Part shown: positions 1 to 8,293 of the stretch, one piece after another
Layout of the letters: each line of letters opens with the position of its first letter
Numbering within the stretch: position 1 is the stretch's first letter
From: Oscillatoria sp. SIO1A7
Lineage (GTDB): Bacteria; Cyanobacteriota; Cyanobacteriia; Cyanobacteriales; Laspinemataceae
NCBI GenBank assembly: GCA_010672965.1
Contig: JAAHFN010000062.1
Coordinates: forward strand, 1-37,939
Reading direction: 5' to 3'
Length of the DNA: 37,939 nt
Made by a program: the position numbers and the translations under genes
The notes under the pieces: generated by a model
Told to the model about the DNA's origin: nothing
Databases searched by the model: none
Seen by the model: the letters and a program-made list of their open reading frames with translations, nothing else

Positions 1-19
1 TCGGGGTTCATTCTTGTTT

Positions 20-180
20 TTTTGTTTGGGGGTCTGTGGTTGTGTGGGATGGGGTTTGGGGTTTGGGTTTTGGGGTTTGGGGTGTGGGGGGTGGGGTGGG
101 GGGTGGGGGGGGTGGGGTTTGGGGTGTGGGGTGTGGGGTGTGGGGTTTGGGGTGTGGGGTGTGGGGGACAAGGGGAAATG
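20..180. repeat. G-rich heptamer repeat tract (TGTGGGG type)
   Basis: The first 180 bases are almost pure G and T on the plus strand, built from TGTGGGG and TTTGGGG units with a 7-base period. Reading frames across it give only Gly/Trp/Val or Pro/Thr low-complexity peptides and are not genes. From 180 to 310 there are repeats of GAGTTTTGAGTTC, and nothing else that I recognise. Confidence 0.85.
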
Positions 181-363
181 GATAGTTTTGAGTTTTGAGT
201 TCGAGCGCCCCGGAGTTTTGAGTTCGAGCTAACCGGAGTTTTGAGTTTTCACTTGCCATCTTTAATTTAAAAAATTAAAACTCCGGGGCGCTCGAACTCT
301 TGCCAATGCCCAATGCGAACATGCCCAATGCCCCATGCCCGATTCCCCACACCCTACACCCTA

Positions 364-558
364 ATGATTTATTTCAACGTCAAGCCTAAAAATCGCGATC
401 GCCAATTTATTAATTTGAAATTAGAACGATCTGATGAGATTTACTCCTATTTACAGGCTCTACTCTGGGATGATTATGTGAAATTTACCTCAGCACAAAT
501 TAGGGACGAGTCATACAAAATCTCCCGGGCAAACATCAAAAATCCAAAGCCCTTGTAA
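364..558 (+). CDS. Small hypothetical protein (doubtful)
   Basis: A 64-residue frame beginning MIYFNVKPKN and ending KNPKPL. It is not made of repeat sequence and has a balanced composition, with Asp/Glu, Lys and aromatic residues, which is why it is listed. There is no ribosome binding site before the ATG, which sits directly behind a CCCTACA repeat, so the gene may be a fragment whose 5' part was replaced by the repeat. I do not recognise a family. Confidence 0.3.
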   Translation: MIYFNVKPKNRDRQFINLKLERSDEIYSYLQALLWDDYVKFTSAQIRDESYKISRANIKNPKPL

Positions 559-585
559 TTATTGGTAATCTGTCACGGGCGATTT

Positions 586-743
586 TATAGCACTACGCAC
601 GCGCAGGGAGCGGATAATTCAAGTATCGCTCCTTGCTAGTAACGGCAAGGCTTGTGCTAAAAGCATATCCTGAGCGAAGTCGAATGGCGTTGCCTGCGCT
701 TCACGCATAGGGCTGACTGCTGATAGCTGACTGCTTACTGCTT
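586..743. repeat. MITE-like element, TATAGCA family (copy 1)
   Basis: Starts TATAGCACTACGCAC and ends with GCTGACTGCTTACTGCT. The same two ends, in either orientation, bound five other segments of this window (6077-6260, 11290-11420, 17999-18106, 18441-18535, 18579-18688). The outer bases TATAGCA and TGCTATA are inverted repeats in most copies; here the right end is truncated in a T run. No coding capacity. It fills the gap before chlM. Confidence 0.6.
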
Positions 744-821
744 TTTTAAAAAAAACAAAAATAATCTCAAGGGAAGATGGTAAGTTCAAAGTTTGGAAAC
801 CATTGACCTCCCGGCAAATTT

Positions 822-1508
822 ATGAACGCAACAGACGATAAAACCCTTGTCCGCGACTATTTTAACGCCACTGGCTTCGATCGCTGGCGGCGCATCTATG
901 GGGATGGCAGCGTTAACAAAGTGCAGTTGGATATTCGGAAAGGGCATCAACAGACTGTCGATACCGTACTCGACTGGCTAGAGGCAGATGGCAACTTACA
1001 GGGATTGTTAATTTGCGACGCCGGTTGCGGGGTCGGCAGTCTGAGTATTCCTCTAGCGAAAGCTGGGGCAAAGGTCTATGCCAGCGATATTTCTGAAAAA
1101 ATGGTGCAGGAAGGTTATCAGCGAGCGGCTAATACCTTGGGCCAACCCAATAACATCGCCTTCAGCGCACAAGACCTAGAATCCTTGAGCGGTCGCTACC
1201 ATACTGTAATTTGTCTGGACGTACTGATTCACTATCCCCAGGACAAGGCAGCAGAAATGATTGGCCATCTGGGCAAACTGGCCGAGGAGCGACTTATTCT
1301 TAGCTTTGCACCTAAAACCCTAGCTCTGAGCATGCTCAAAAAGGTTGGCGAGTTGTTCCCTGGACCGAGCAAAACCACCCGGGCTTACCAACACGAAGAA
1401 ACAAAAATTGTCAATATTCTCAAAAACAATGGCTTTTCGATTGGCCGAGATGCTATGACCAGCACTAGCTTTTATTACTCTCGCCTGCTGGAAGCAAAGC
1501 GATCTTAA
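822..1508 (+). CDS. chlM: Magnesium-protoporphyrin IX O-methyltransferase
   Basis: ChlM transfers a methyl group from S-adenosylmethionine to the C13 propionate of Mg-protoporphyrin IX, the step after magnesium chelatase in chlorophyll synthesis. The 228-residue length is normal for the family. The N-terminal part (TLVRDYFNATGFDRWRRIYG) is the characteristic ChlM start. The SAM-binding glycine motif DAGCGVGSLSIPL lies at about residues 66-78, an acidic strand end (YASDIS) follows at about 89-94, and CLDVLIHYP at about 130-138 is the motif IV region. The ATG at 822 is chosen because the conserved N terminus begins within ten residues; no strong ribosome binding site precedes it. The gene stands alone between repeat fields, and the strong hairpin at 1580-1616 may end its transcript. 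Confidence 0.95.
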   Translation: MNATDDKTLVRDYFNATGFDRWRRIYGDGSVNKVQLDIRKGHQQTVDTVLDWLEADGNLQGLLICDAGCGVGSLSIPLAKAGAKVYASDISEKMVQEGYQRAANTLGQPNNIAFSAQDLESLSGRYHTVICLDVLIHYPQDKAAEMIGHLGKLAEERLILSFAPKTLALSMLKKVGELFPGPSKTTRAYQHEETKIVNILKNNGFSIGRDAMTSTSFYYSRLLEAKRS

Positions 1509-1579
1509 GCTTTTGCCAAAAACGGCACCAGAAAACTACCAGAAAAACTACCAGAAAAACTATCAGAAGAATTGGAACC

Positions 1580-1616
1580 AGTAAGGGCGAACTGCAGCAT
1601 GCAGTTCGCCCTTACT
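1580..1616. terminator. Perfect 17-bp hairpin downstream of chlM
   Basis: Left arm AGTAAGGGCGAACTGCA, loop GCA, right arm an exact reverse complement. No T run follows directly, so it is a candidate terminator or RNA-stabilising hairpin for chlM, or another palindromic repeat. The sequence just before it (1525-1562) repeats CCAGAAAAACTA. Confidence 0.4.
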
Positions 1617-1622
1617 GCTGAC

Positions 1623-1758
1623 GGGAGCATTTCAATTTTGTAATGATATCTTGTTGGTGATGTAGGGAGCGGTTGAGGAACGAAACAAGGGCGAGAGCGC
1701 TATTGTTGGGTTTCGTTCCCGGGCCGCTCCCTACTGCTTGCAAAAGTGAAATGCTCCC
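1623..1758. repeat. MITE-like element, GGGAGCATTTCAATTTTG family (copy 1)
   Basis: Terminal inverted repeats of 18 bp with one mismatch: GGGAGCATTTCAATTTTG at the left and CAAAAGTGAAATGCTCCC at the right. Inside is a second inverted pair (GTAGGGAGCGG and CCGCTCCCTAC). A second element with the same ends but a different interior lies at 11489-11615. No coding capacity. Confidence 0.7.
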
Positions 1759-1777
1759 CTGCTGACAGCCTATAGGC

Positions 1778-1910
1778 TAATATCAAATCCGGTTTTACCT
1801 ATAAATCCCGTAGGGGTTCCCCGGGAGCGCCCCGGCCGCCTCAGACGCTCCCGGGGCGCTCCCGGGGAACCCCTACAAATATTGTAATTGTTTAAACGGA
1901 TTTGATATTA
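1778..1910. repeat. MITE-like element, ATATCAAATCCG family (copy 1)
   Basis: Ends TAATATCAAATCCG and CGGATTTGATATTA are perfect inverted repeats. The centre is another long palindrome (GTAGGGGTTCCCCGGGAGCG and its complement). Relatives with a different palindromic centre lie at 15789-15934 and, degenerate, at 31371-31523. Confidence 0.7.
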
Positions 1911-1969
1911 GTGCTATACAAAATTGAAATGCTGCCGAACAATTGGCCCTGCTAGCCACCAGTTGAGGC

Positions 1970-1975
1970 TATAAT
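1970..1975 (+). promoter_or_regulatory. Probable -10 box for the DUF423 gene
   Basis: TATAAT, 40 bases before the ATG at 2015. A good -35 box at the usual spacing is not visible; TTGGCC at 1943 is 21 bases away. Confidence 0.35.
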
Positions 1976-2014
1976 AAAAGCAGATTGACTTTCCTCTGGC
2001 GGAATTCTTAAATT

Positions 2015-2401
2015 ATGGATGTGACCCGAATTTTTTTGGCGATCGCGGGAATCCTGGGTGCTATTTCTGTTATGGCTGGTGCCTTTGCTTCCCACGCCCT
2101 AAAAGAGCAGTTGAGCGAGAAAGCCCTCGCTATTTTTGAAACCGGCGCTCGCTACCAAATGTACCATGCCCTCGCTCTATTGCTCGTCGCCTTACTCTTA
2201 ACTCGTACCGACTCCCCCGCACCCCTGGCTTTAGTCACTTCTGGCTTTGCCTTTGTTGCAGGAGTCGCTCTATTTTCTGGCAGCTTATATGCTCTCTCGC
2301 TGACTGGCATAAAATGGCTCGGTGCTATTACTCCGGTTGGAGGCGCAGCCTTTATCCTCGGCTGGAGTTGTTTAGTCGCCGCAGCCTGGAGCTTTAAGTA
2401 G
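2015..2401 (+). CDS. DUF423 family small integral membrane protein
   Basis: A 128-residue protein of the DUF423 (YgdD-like) family, inner-membrane proteins of unknown biochemical role. Four hydrophobic segments are visible, at about residues 5-24, 47-66, 72-93 and 100-125. The family features are the N-terminal glycine-rich helix with MAGAFASHALK (about residues 20-30), then ARYQMYHALALLL (about 45-57), and GSLYALSLTG with PVGGAAFILGW near the C terminus. GGCGGA about 15 bases before the ATG could serve as a ribosome binding site. It appears monocistronic, with a TATAAT box upstream and a heptamer repeat field after the stop. Confidence 0.85.
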   Translation: MDVTRIFLAIAGILGAISVMAGAFASHALKEQLSEKALAIFETGARYQMYHALALLLVALLLTRTDSPAPLALVTSGFAFVAGVALFSGSLYALSLTGIKWLGAITPVGGAAFILGWSCLVAAAWSFK

Positions 2402-2628
2402 GGGAAATTGGGGTGTAGGGTGTGGGGTGTGGGGGAAAAAATAAATACCCTTAAATCCTACACTCTAAAAAACTCTACACTCTACACCCTACACCCACCC
2501 TACACCCTTACCCAATTCCCTACACCCTAAACCCTACACCCTACACCCTTACCCAATTCCCTACACCCTACACCCCACACCCCACACCCTACACCCTAAT
2601 TTCCCCTACACCCTACACCCTACAACCT
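2402..2628. repeat. CCCTACA heptamer repeat field
   Basis: After the DUF423 stop the plus strand runs through GTGTAGG and then many copies of ACACCCT and TACACCC with a 7-base period up to a few bases before the next start codon. No gene in this interval. Confidence 0.85.
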
Positions 2629-2635
2629 AGTGCCA

Positions 2636-5494
2636 ATGAAAACTATACTCTATGGGTTATTCCAGGCTATCTTTTGGATTTGGAATCTAACCTTTCTAGT
2701 GTTTGTCTATCTGGGCATATTGCCCTATGTTGGAATACCCTTAATTTGGGCGACTTTTGACGGCTTGATTCCCTTTCAATTTTTTCTGACTTTTGCCGGC
2801 TTAATTGCAGTGCCCAGCATATGCACGCTTCTGGCATTGCGGAAATTGCGAGAAAACCCAGCACAATTAGTTCGTTTGTTTTACGGCGTAGAAGCTCCTT
2901 TATTCTTGCTCTTGTCGATTAGATTATTTGTCTTGCGGGAGCTGACTCCAGCCAGCGGCTTCCTCATCGGAACGGTGCTGCTCTGCATTTTCACTTTTGG
3001 CTTAGAGCTATTCTACGGATACGCCCAAAACAACCGCGCGATCGCCCGCTGGCAATTGCTCGCCCACAGCCTCATCCTCTTAATAGGTATCTATGGCGGC
3101 TGCGTCCTTCTCTTTTATACTATCCCCACTAGCTTAGTTTTCCTCGTAGCCTTCTTCAGCTTTGAATGGCTGCGGCCATTGCTGCAAATGTTAACTAGCG
3201 ATCCTTCGCTACTTTTCTCCTGGCTGCCCATTACCTTTTTCCTCTTCGCTCTGACTTCGAGCCTATTCCTGGTCATGCCTTTCGCCGTAATCGGCTTCTA
3301 TATTAGTTCTGGCCGGAAAATCTGGCGCGCATTTGCCGCTCAGTTCGGGCGCAACAAAGCTTGGCTTGGCTCGGTGGCAACGGCAACAGCTTGGCTGCTG
3401 GTTTTCCTGTCTTTGCAGCAACAGCCTCAAACCCAGGCATTTGAACTGCTCGATCGCCCCGCCGAGACGAATCGCGATCGCCAGGAACTCTTGGCTAAGT
3501 CCGACTTAATTAGAGACGGACTGGTCAATGCTTATCTCTCTTCTTATAGGTATATCAGTACCTGGGACAGAAATAATCACATCCGCGAGATGTATAGAAA
3601 TATCTTTGGCATGGAAAAAGCCAATGCCCATGTAGTTCAGTATCTGTACAATCAGTTTTTGTCTCCATTTTTATACCGAGGGTCGCGATCGGATAGCGAG
3701 CGATCGGAAAAACTCTACGCTGATTTTTTTGACGCTCCAATTCAAAAGGCAGAACGCTCTGCTATAGAACGCGCCATCAAATCTACCTTCGACCGAGGTC
3801 AGGTCAAAGCGGGATTGCTCGACATCAACCAGGAAAAAGTCTGGATAGCTCGCCAAGAAATAGCGGTAAAAGAGCGGGGGGATTGGGCGGATGTAGAACT
3901 ATACGAACTCTATGAAAACCAAACCCCCGAATCCCTGGAAACTTTTTACTCTTTTTCTTTGCCAGAGAGTGCGGTTTTAACTGGAATCTGGCTGGGGGAA
4001 AGCGACAACCGAGACAAGCGATTTCGCTTTCAGATTTCCCCTCGCGGTGCTGCCCAGCAAGTATATAACGACCAAGTGCGGCGCTGGCGACCGATAGACC
4101 CGGCTTTGCTCGAACAAGTCGGACCGCGCCACTATCGCTTGAGAGTTTTTCCCATTCCCGCTCGCTTAACATCGTTACCGCTTGGCGCTAATTCCGAACG
4201 GCAAGAGCAACCGAAACAGCATCTCTGGCTGACATATAAAGTGATGCGACAAGAGGAAGGATGGCCTCTGCCGCAGTTAGGGGAAAAACGAAATGCTTTT
4301 TGGACGCGAAAGACCGAGCTAATTTATAACGGCCAAGAAATCGAGCGTCCCAAAAATGCTTGGTTGCCAGAGTTTGTCAGCCCTGCAGAATCTGCGCTCG
4401 AAGCCGACTCTCCCGATTCCGCTCCCGAATCCGCGCCCGATTCCGCTCCCCAGTTCGCACCCCAACTGCATGAGGTTAATTTGCCCGGAAATTACCGCAT
4501 TGTAGCGAAACCTCTGGCCGCTGAGAATTATTCCCTGCCCCAAGGAGAGCGGTTTGCAATAATTCTAGATACCTCCCGCAGCATGGCGGCCAATTCTGAA
4601 GAACTGGAGGAATCATTTACTTGGTTGCAAAAAGTCTTTGCGGCCAAAAATGACGTAGATTTATACGTTACTGCTTCTGCTGGTGCTGCTTCCCAGCGCA
4701 TCGAGAATATCGCAGACTTCGATCGCAGCCAAATAGTCTTCTATGGCGGCTTGCAATTTCAGGAGATGCTGCAACAGTTCGATCGCTTGCGAGGCAATAC
4801 ATCTTACGATGCGATTTTGTTAGTAACCGATCGCGGCAGTTACGAGCTGTCCGAAGATAATCAAAAATTGCCAGCTATGCCCGCTCCCTTTTGGATAGTG
4901 CATCTGGGAGGATTGCCCCAAGCTTATGACGATGCGACTTTAAAAGTAATTCAATATAGTCGCGGCGGAGTCTCGACTAATATCCAACAAGCTCTGCGAC
5001 GACTGGCGACCCAGGCAGATTTAGACGAATCTATCGTTAGCGTCGTAGATGGATACGCTTGGTTTATGGAAAGTCCGGGGACTCCCGATTTTGCCTCTCT
5101 CCAGAAAGAGTTGCAAGCAGTTCCCCAAAGCGCGATCGCTTCTTTCGATCCTCTGGCAGTCCGCCAATGGATTCTGGCTCTAACCAAAAATGTCGATGCC
5201 AGTCAGTTAGCAGACTTGGATGCAATTCACGCGATCGCCAAGCGTTATGAAATCGTCTCTCCTTATTCTTCGGCGATCGTTCTGGTTAATGACGAACAAC
5301 GACAAGCTCTCAAGGAAGCAGAAGAAAAAGACGATCGCTTTGAACGAGAAGTGGAAGATGGCAAAGAGCAGTTGAGCCAACCCAACGATCCTTTTAGCGT
5401 ATCTGTACCGGAACCGAAGGTCTGGTTTGGCAGCATCCTGGCGATCGCTTTTCTGATTTTCTTGAAAAGAAAACAGGCCAAGGCCAGAGTTTAG
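2636..5494 (+). CDS. PEP-CTERM family multi-pass integral membrane protein
   Basis: A protein of about 952 residues matching the known but uncharacterised family of multi-spanning proteins with a PEP-CTERM tail (TIGR02921-type). The first ~265 residues hold about eight hydrophobic segments. A soluble part follows in which SFSLPESAVLTGIWLGE (about 440-456) resembles the VIT-type domain that often precedes von Willebrand A domains. At about 640-660, FAIILDTSRSMAANSE gives a von Willebrand A metal site (DxSxS). The C terminus reads VPEP, a hydrophobic helix and then KRK, the sorting signal used by exosortase. An Ala/Pro/Glu/Ser-rich linker at about 580-610 separates VIT-like and A-type parts. 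ATG 2636 is preferred; GTG 2630 would add two residues. The 5' flank is pure repeat, so no promoter can be named. The role is unknown; a surface or polysaccharide-associated function is only inference. Confidence 0.88.
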   Translation: MKTILYGLFQAIFWIWNLTFLVFVYLGILPYVGIPLIWATFDGLIPFQFFLTFAGLIAVPSICTLLALRKLRENPAQLVRLFYGVEAPLFLLLSIRLFVLRELTPASGFLIGTVLLCIFTFGLELFYGYAQNNRAIARWQLLAHSLILLIGIYGGCVLLFYTIPTSLVFLVAFFSFEWLRPLLQMLTSDPSLLFSWLPITFFLFALTSSLFLVMPFAVIGFYISSGRKIWRAFAAQFGRNKAWLGSVATATAWLLVFLSLQQQPQTQAFELLDRPAETNRDRQELLAKSDLIRDGLVNAYLSSYRYISTWDRNNHIREMYRNIFGMEKANAHVVQYLYNQFLSPFLYRGSRSDSERSEKLYADFFDAPIQKAERSAIERAIKSTFDRGQVKAGLLDINQEKVWIARQEIAVKERGDWADVELYELYENQTPESLETFYSFSLPESAVLTGIWLGESDNRDKRFRFQISPRGAAQQVYNDQVRRWRPIDPALLEQVGPRHYRLRVFPIPARLTSLPLGANSERQEQPKQHLWLTYKVMRQEEGWPLPQLGEKRNAFWTRKTELIYNGQEIERPKNAWLPEFVSPAESALEADSPDSAPESAPDSAPQFAPQLHEVNLPGNYRIVAKPLAAENYSLPQGERFAIILDTSRSMAANSEELEESFTWLQKVFAAKNDVDLYVTASAGAASQRIENIADFDRSQIVFYGGLQFQEMLQQFDRLRGNTSYDAILLVTDRGSYELSEDNQKLPAMPAPFWIVHLGGLPQAYDDATLKVIQYSRGGVSTNIQQALRRLATQADLDESIVSVVDGYAWFMESPGTPDFASLQKELQAVPQSAIASFDPLAVRQWILALTKNVDASQLADLDAIHAIAKRYEIVSPYSSAIVLVNDEQRQALKEAEEKDDRFEREVEDGKEQLSQPNDPFSVSVPEPKVWFGSILAIAFLIFLKRKQAKARV

Positions 5495-5495
5495 G

Positions 5496-5655
5496 GTGTC
5501 GGGTGTCGGCTGTCGGCTGTCGGCTGTCGGCTGTCGGCTGTCGGCTGTCGGCTGTGGGCTGTCGGCTGTCGGCTGTCGGCTGTCGGCTGTGGGCTGTCGG
5601 CTGTCGGCTGTCGGCTGTCGGCTGTGGGCTGTCGGCTGTCGGCTGTCGGCTGTCG
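5496..5655. repeat. TGTCGGC heptamer tandem array
   Basis: About 22 copies of TGTCGGC, with occasional TGTGGGC, directly after the stop codon of the PEP-CTERM gene. Open frames of Gly-Cys-Arg-Leu-Ser-Ala-Val repeats arise only because the 7-base unit cycles through all frames. Confidence 0.95.
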
Positions 5656-5724
5656 GGCGAAGCATCCCAGTACCGGGTTTTTTTCCTAAAGCCGAGATTA
5701 TCGAAGGGATGCTGTCGCCCCTAC
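5655..5724. repeat. Palindromic element, GGGCGAAGCATYCC family (copy 1)
   Basis: Left arm GGGCGAAGCATCCC, right arm GGGATGCTGTCGCCCCTAC. It is the first of seven such roughly 70-bp imperfect hairpins in the window. The arms are conserved and the middle varies. From 5760 to 5825 follows GTAGGGG-type repeat. Confidence 0.75.
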
Positions 5725-5816
5725 ATTCCCCTACATTTCGCGGATTACACTTGTCAACACCCTAGGCGTAGGGGGCGCGTAGGGGGCGTAGGGGGCGTAG
5801 GGTAGGGTGTTGGGTG

Positions 5817-5952
5817 TAGGGTGCAGGGAAACTTCATCCTATTTTCGCGATCGCTTTCGGGAGCCGGAAAGTCTTACATTTAGGTGCTTTCAGGTTTCAA
5901 GCGGCAACGATCCCCGGATGTCACCAATTGGCGTGAAAAGTTTTAGAGTCAA
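5817..5952. repeat. Dispersed repeat shared with 12725-12862
   Basis: Begins AGGGAAACTTCATCCTATTT and ends GTCAACACCCTA. The segment at 12725-12862 has the same beginning, the same internal landmarks (GAAAGTC, AACGATCCCC, ATGTCACC) and the same end, at roughly 70 percent identity by eye. Both lie beside a GTAGGGGCGACAGCATTCCC palindrome, on opposite sides of it. Confidence 0.55.
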
Positions 5953-5962
5953 CACCCTAGGC

Positions 5963-6034
5963 GTAGGGGCGACAGCATTCCCGAGACAGTCTGTGCTATT
6001 AAAGAAAAATTATCGTATTGGAATGCTTCGCCCC
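5963..6034. repeat. Palindromic element, GTAGGGGCGACAGCATTCCC family (copy 2)
   Basis: Arms GTAGGGGCGACAGCATTCCC and GGAATGCTTCGCCCC, with a middle containing CTATTAAAGAAAAATTATCGTA. It is followed by CCACCGATCGC, a flank also found beside the copies at 12504, 24028 and 30205. Confidence 0.75.
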
Positions 6035-6076
6035 AGAAACCCATGTAGCCCACCGATCGCTACTCAAGGTTCACTA

Positions 6077-6260
6077 TATAGCAGTAAGCAGTCAGCCCTA
6101 TGCCCTCCTTGGGCAGGCTATGCCCCAGAGGGCAGGCTACGCCTACGCCTAGACTTAGCCTCGGGACATGCTTTCAGCTTTCAGCTTGAGCGTCAAAGCC
6201 TTGCCAATTCAAGATGTTGGCGTTTTGCAACTGTCAAACACCTTAATCGGTAGTGCTATA
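6077..6260. repeat. MITE-like element, TATAGCA family (copy 2)
   Basis: Begins TATAGCAGTAAGCAGTCAGC and ends AACACCTTAATCGGTAGTGCTATA. It lies in reverse orientation to the copies at 17999 and 18579, whose left ends read TATAGCA-TTACCGATTAAGGTG. No gene is visible between 5725 and 7310. Confidence 0.65.
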
Positions 6261-6639
6261 TATATTGTCTGGTGCGCTGGGAAAACTGCGATCGCTACTT
6301 TGGCCTGCCGAGAAAACTGCGATCGCTCTTCCCGCTGCGATAAATATGTAGTCCAGCGACGATCGCTACCGGGCATTCCTATATATAAATTCTGACTTTT
6401 GACTTATTACCTTTTGGCTTTTGACTTGCGCGTAGCGCTATATAGCCTGCCTTGTGGCCGGTCGGCCGGATCCAAAAGCATTTTGAATGCGTGAATGCGT
6501 GAATGCGTGAATTTTGAATTCACAAATCTGTGGGCCAGGGATGGGATAATGGCGATCGCTCTCTGTAAGATTAGGCTATAGGACAGTGAAGAGGGTACCG
6601 AAGGTGCAGAAGCAGGAAAAAAATTTTTGCATTTGATGT

Positions 6640-6870
6640 TGTTTTTCGAGCAAACGGTGCTAATATAGTTTTTAGGCTCCGAAGAGGGGCAAAAAAAGGA
6701 CCACGCCTAACCGTGACCCTTTGCAACCTGATAACCAAGTAAACCTAGCAAGGAGGTTATTCCCAATCAAAGAAAAAAAACTTCTCCCTTAAAGACCGAG
6801 CTGGCATCGGGTAAGCCAATGACTTTGGGAAAGTTGTGCATTGGCTTGCCTCCAATAGCTAGCTCGGATG
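6640..6870 (+). ncRNA. Possible structured RNA (hairpin series)
   Basis: A 230-base stretch unlike the surrounding repeats. A weak promoter-like pair (TTGTTT at about 6639 and TAATAT at 6661) is followed by several local stems: AAAGG-CACG with CGTG-CCTTT, and a two-part stem in which CCGAGCT and AAGCCAATG near 6797-6820 pair with CATTGGCTT and AGCTCGG near 6839-6868. AAGGAGG occurs at about 6749 but no reading frame of note follows it. It could be a small RNA or an mRNA leader left without its gene. I do not match it to a known RNA family. Confidence 0.25.
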
Positions 6871-6964
6871 GGAAGATAGCCCACCCCAAGCCCCCCGCCG
6901 ATCTTGCAGCAGGTCGCGGCAGGGGGTGGGTTTCCCTTGGGAGAAATTAGTCTTCTTTTTTTTA

Positions 6965-7122
6965 GCACTGGCCAGGGAGAGAGAGGGGGAAGTGTGGGGA
7001 GTGTGGGGAGAGGGGGGAGAGAGGGGAGAACTTTCAGCAGTCCTTCCCACACCTCGTAGGCGGCCTCGTAGGCGGCCTCCCACACTCCCCCCTCTCCCCA
7101 CACTCCCCTGTCCTCTTTTCTA
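6965..7122. repeat. Purine-rich AGTGTGGGG repeats with inverted CACTCCCC end
   Basis: GAGAGAGGGGGAAGTGTGGGG-type repeats on the left and CACACTCCCC-type repeats on the right, separated by two copies of CTCGTAGGCGGC. Antisense and sense frames here are low-complexity shadows. Confidence 0.7.
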
Positions 7123-7310
7123 GGTTGTAGAAAGGATTGTAGCAGTAAGACGGTTCCTGCCCGGTCGATAGAGCGCTGTGCAGCGATCGCCCTCTATCGC
7201 CTTCTGTCGCTATTAAGAGTCAAACAAGTCAAAAGTCAAAAGTCAAAAGTTAAAAGTCAAAAAGAGCGTACTTAGAGATTCTTACTTTTGATTTGTTACT
7301 TTTGATTTTT

Positions 7311-7397
7311 GACTCCGCAGGCCCCGCAGGCTGCACCGCCGGGCCGTCTTCTGCCCGAGCGTTTAGTGTTTGTTCTTTCGACGGGGACGACGAGTAG
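7311..7397 (+). pseudogene. Leaderless cyanobactin precursor remnant (core and C-terminal recognition only)
   Basis: In frame with a TAG at 7395, this stretch reads D-SAGPA, then GCTAGPSSARAFSVC, then SFDGDDE and stop. The SAGPA segment and the SFDGDDE tail are the same as those flanking the core of the intact precursor at 8294-8470, so the middle looks like a different core peptide. No leader is present: directly upstream the sequence is GACTTTT repeat, and the frame runs back to a TAA at 7251 with no ATG. The 3' flank (GAAGTGGGTCAAA-YAAGTC) also matches that of the intact copy. I read it as a cassette that lost its leader by recombination in the repeat. Confidence 0.7.
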
Positions 7398-8246
7398 AAG
7401 TGGGTCAAATAAGTCAAAAGTCAAAAGTTAAAAGTCAAAAGTTAAAAAGAATGTACTTACAAATTCTTAACTTTTGACTTGTTACTTTTGACTTTTGACT
7501 TGTTGCTCCGACAGCCAGGGAGTCTGGTTCGCCTCCATGAATTGACGGGCAACCCCCGATAAGGTCAAAAGTCAAAAGTTAAAAGTCAAAAAGAGCGTAC
7601 TTAGAGATTCTTACTTTTGACTTGTTACTTTTGACTTGTTGCTCCAACAGCCAGGGAGCCTGGTTCGCCTCGATCAATTGACGGGCAACCCCCGATAAGG
7701 TCAAAAGTCAAAAGTTAAAAGTCAAAAAGAGCGTACTTAGAGATTCTTACTTTTGACTTGTTACTTTTGACTTGTTGCTCCAACAGCCAGGGAGCCTGGT
7801 TCGCCTCGATCAATTGACGGGCAACCCCCGATAAGGTCAAAAGTCAAAAGTTAAAAGTCAAAAAGAGCGTACTTAGAGATTCTTATTTTTGACTTGTAAC
7901 TTTTGACTTGTAACTTTTGAGTTGGCGATCGCTCCCGAGCGCTGCGATGAAGTGGTCTAGCGGCGATCGCAAATCATAAGTCAAAAGTAAAAAATCAAAA
8001 GTAAAAAAGAATGTACTTATAAATTATTGAAGAATGACTTTTACTTATTGACTTGGGGAAAGATCGCCCGATGGCAGTAATTACTAAGTAATAATTGGTA
8101 ATTATAAATTATTACTCTTGGGCTTTTGACTTATTACCTTGAGACTTGTGACTTGATTGAGGCTGACTTTTGACTTTTGTAAATGGATCCAGTGCAATCC
8201 AATCTATAAATTCTTACTTTTGACTTGTAACTTTTAACTTTTGACT

Positions 8247-8252
8247 TATAAT
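8247..8252 (+). promoter_or_regulatory. -10 box of the intact cyanobactin precursor gene
   Basis: TATAAT, 42 bases before the ATG at 8294, joined directly to the last TTTTGAC heptamer. An equivalent TATAAT lies 40 bases before the ATG of the second copy, and both are followed by GTCTGACAAGT and ACCATTAAATGAGGACAA. The repeated TTGACT motifs upstream resemble -35 boxes, but with 14- or 21-base spacing. Confidence 0.5.
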
Positions 8253-8293
8253 GATGTCTGACAAGTCAACCATTAAATGAGGACAACTCAAAA

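Noticed and set aside
5503-5805. Open frames of 90-100 residues over the TGTCGGC array
   Set aside because: They consist of a 7-residue repeat forced by the 7-base unit and continue into a palindromic element.
5807-6253. A 148-residue plus-strand frame
   Set aside because: It runs across three different dispersed repeats and has no protein-like features.
6640-6870. 6S RNA
   Set aside because: The stems are local, and the ends do not pair into the single long rod with a central bubble expected of 6S RNA.
7500-7930. CRISPR-like regular spacing of repeats
   Set aside because: The 136-base units repeat as a whole, including the would-be spacers, and the short words are heptamers. There are no unique spacers and no cas genes.
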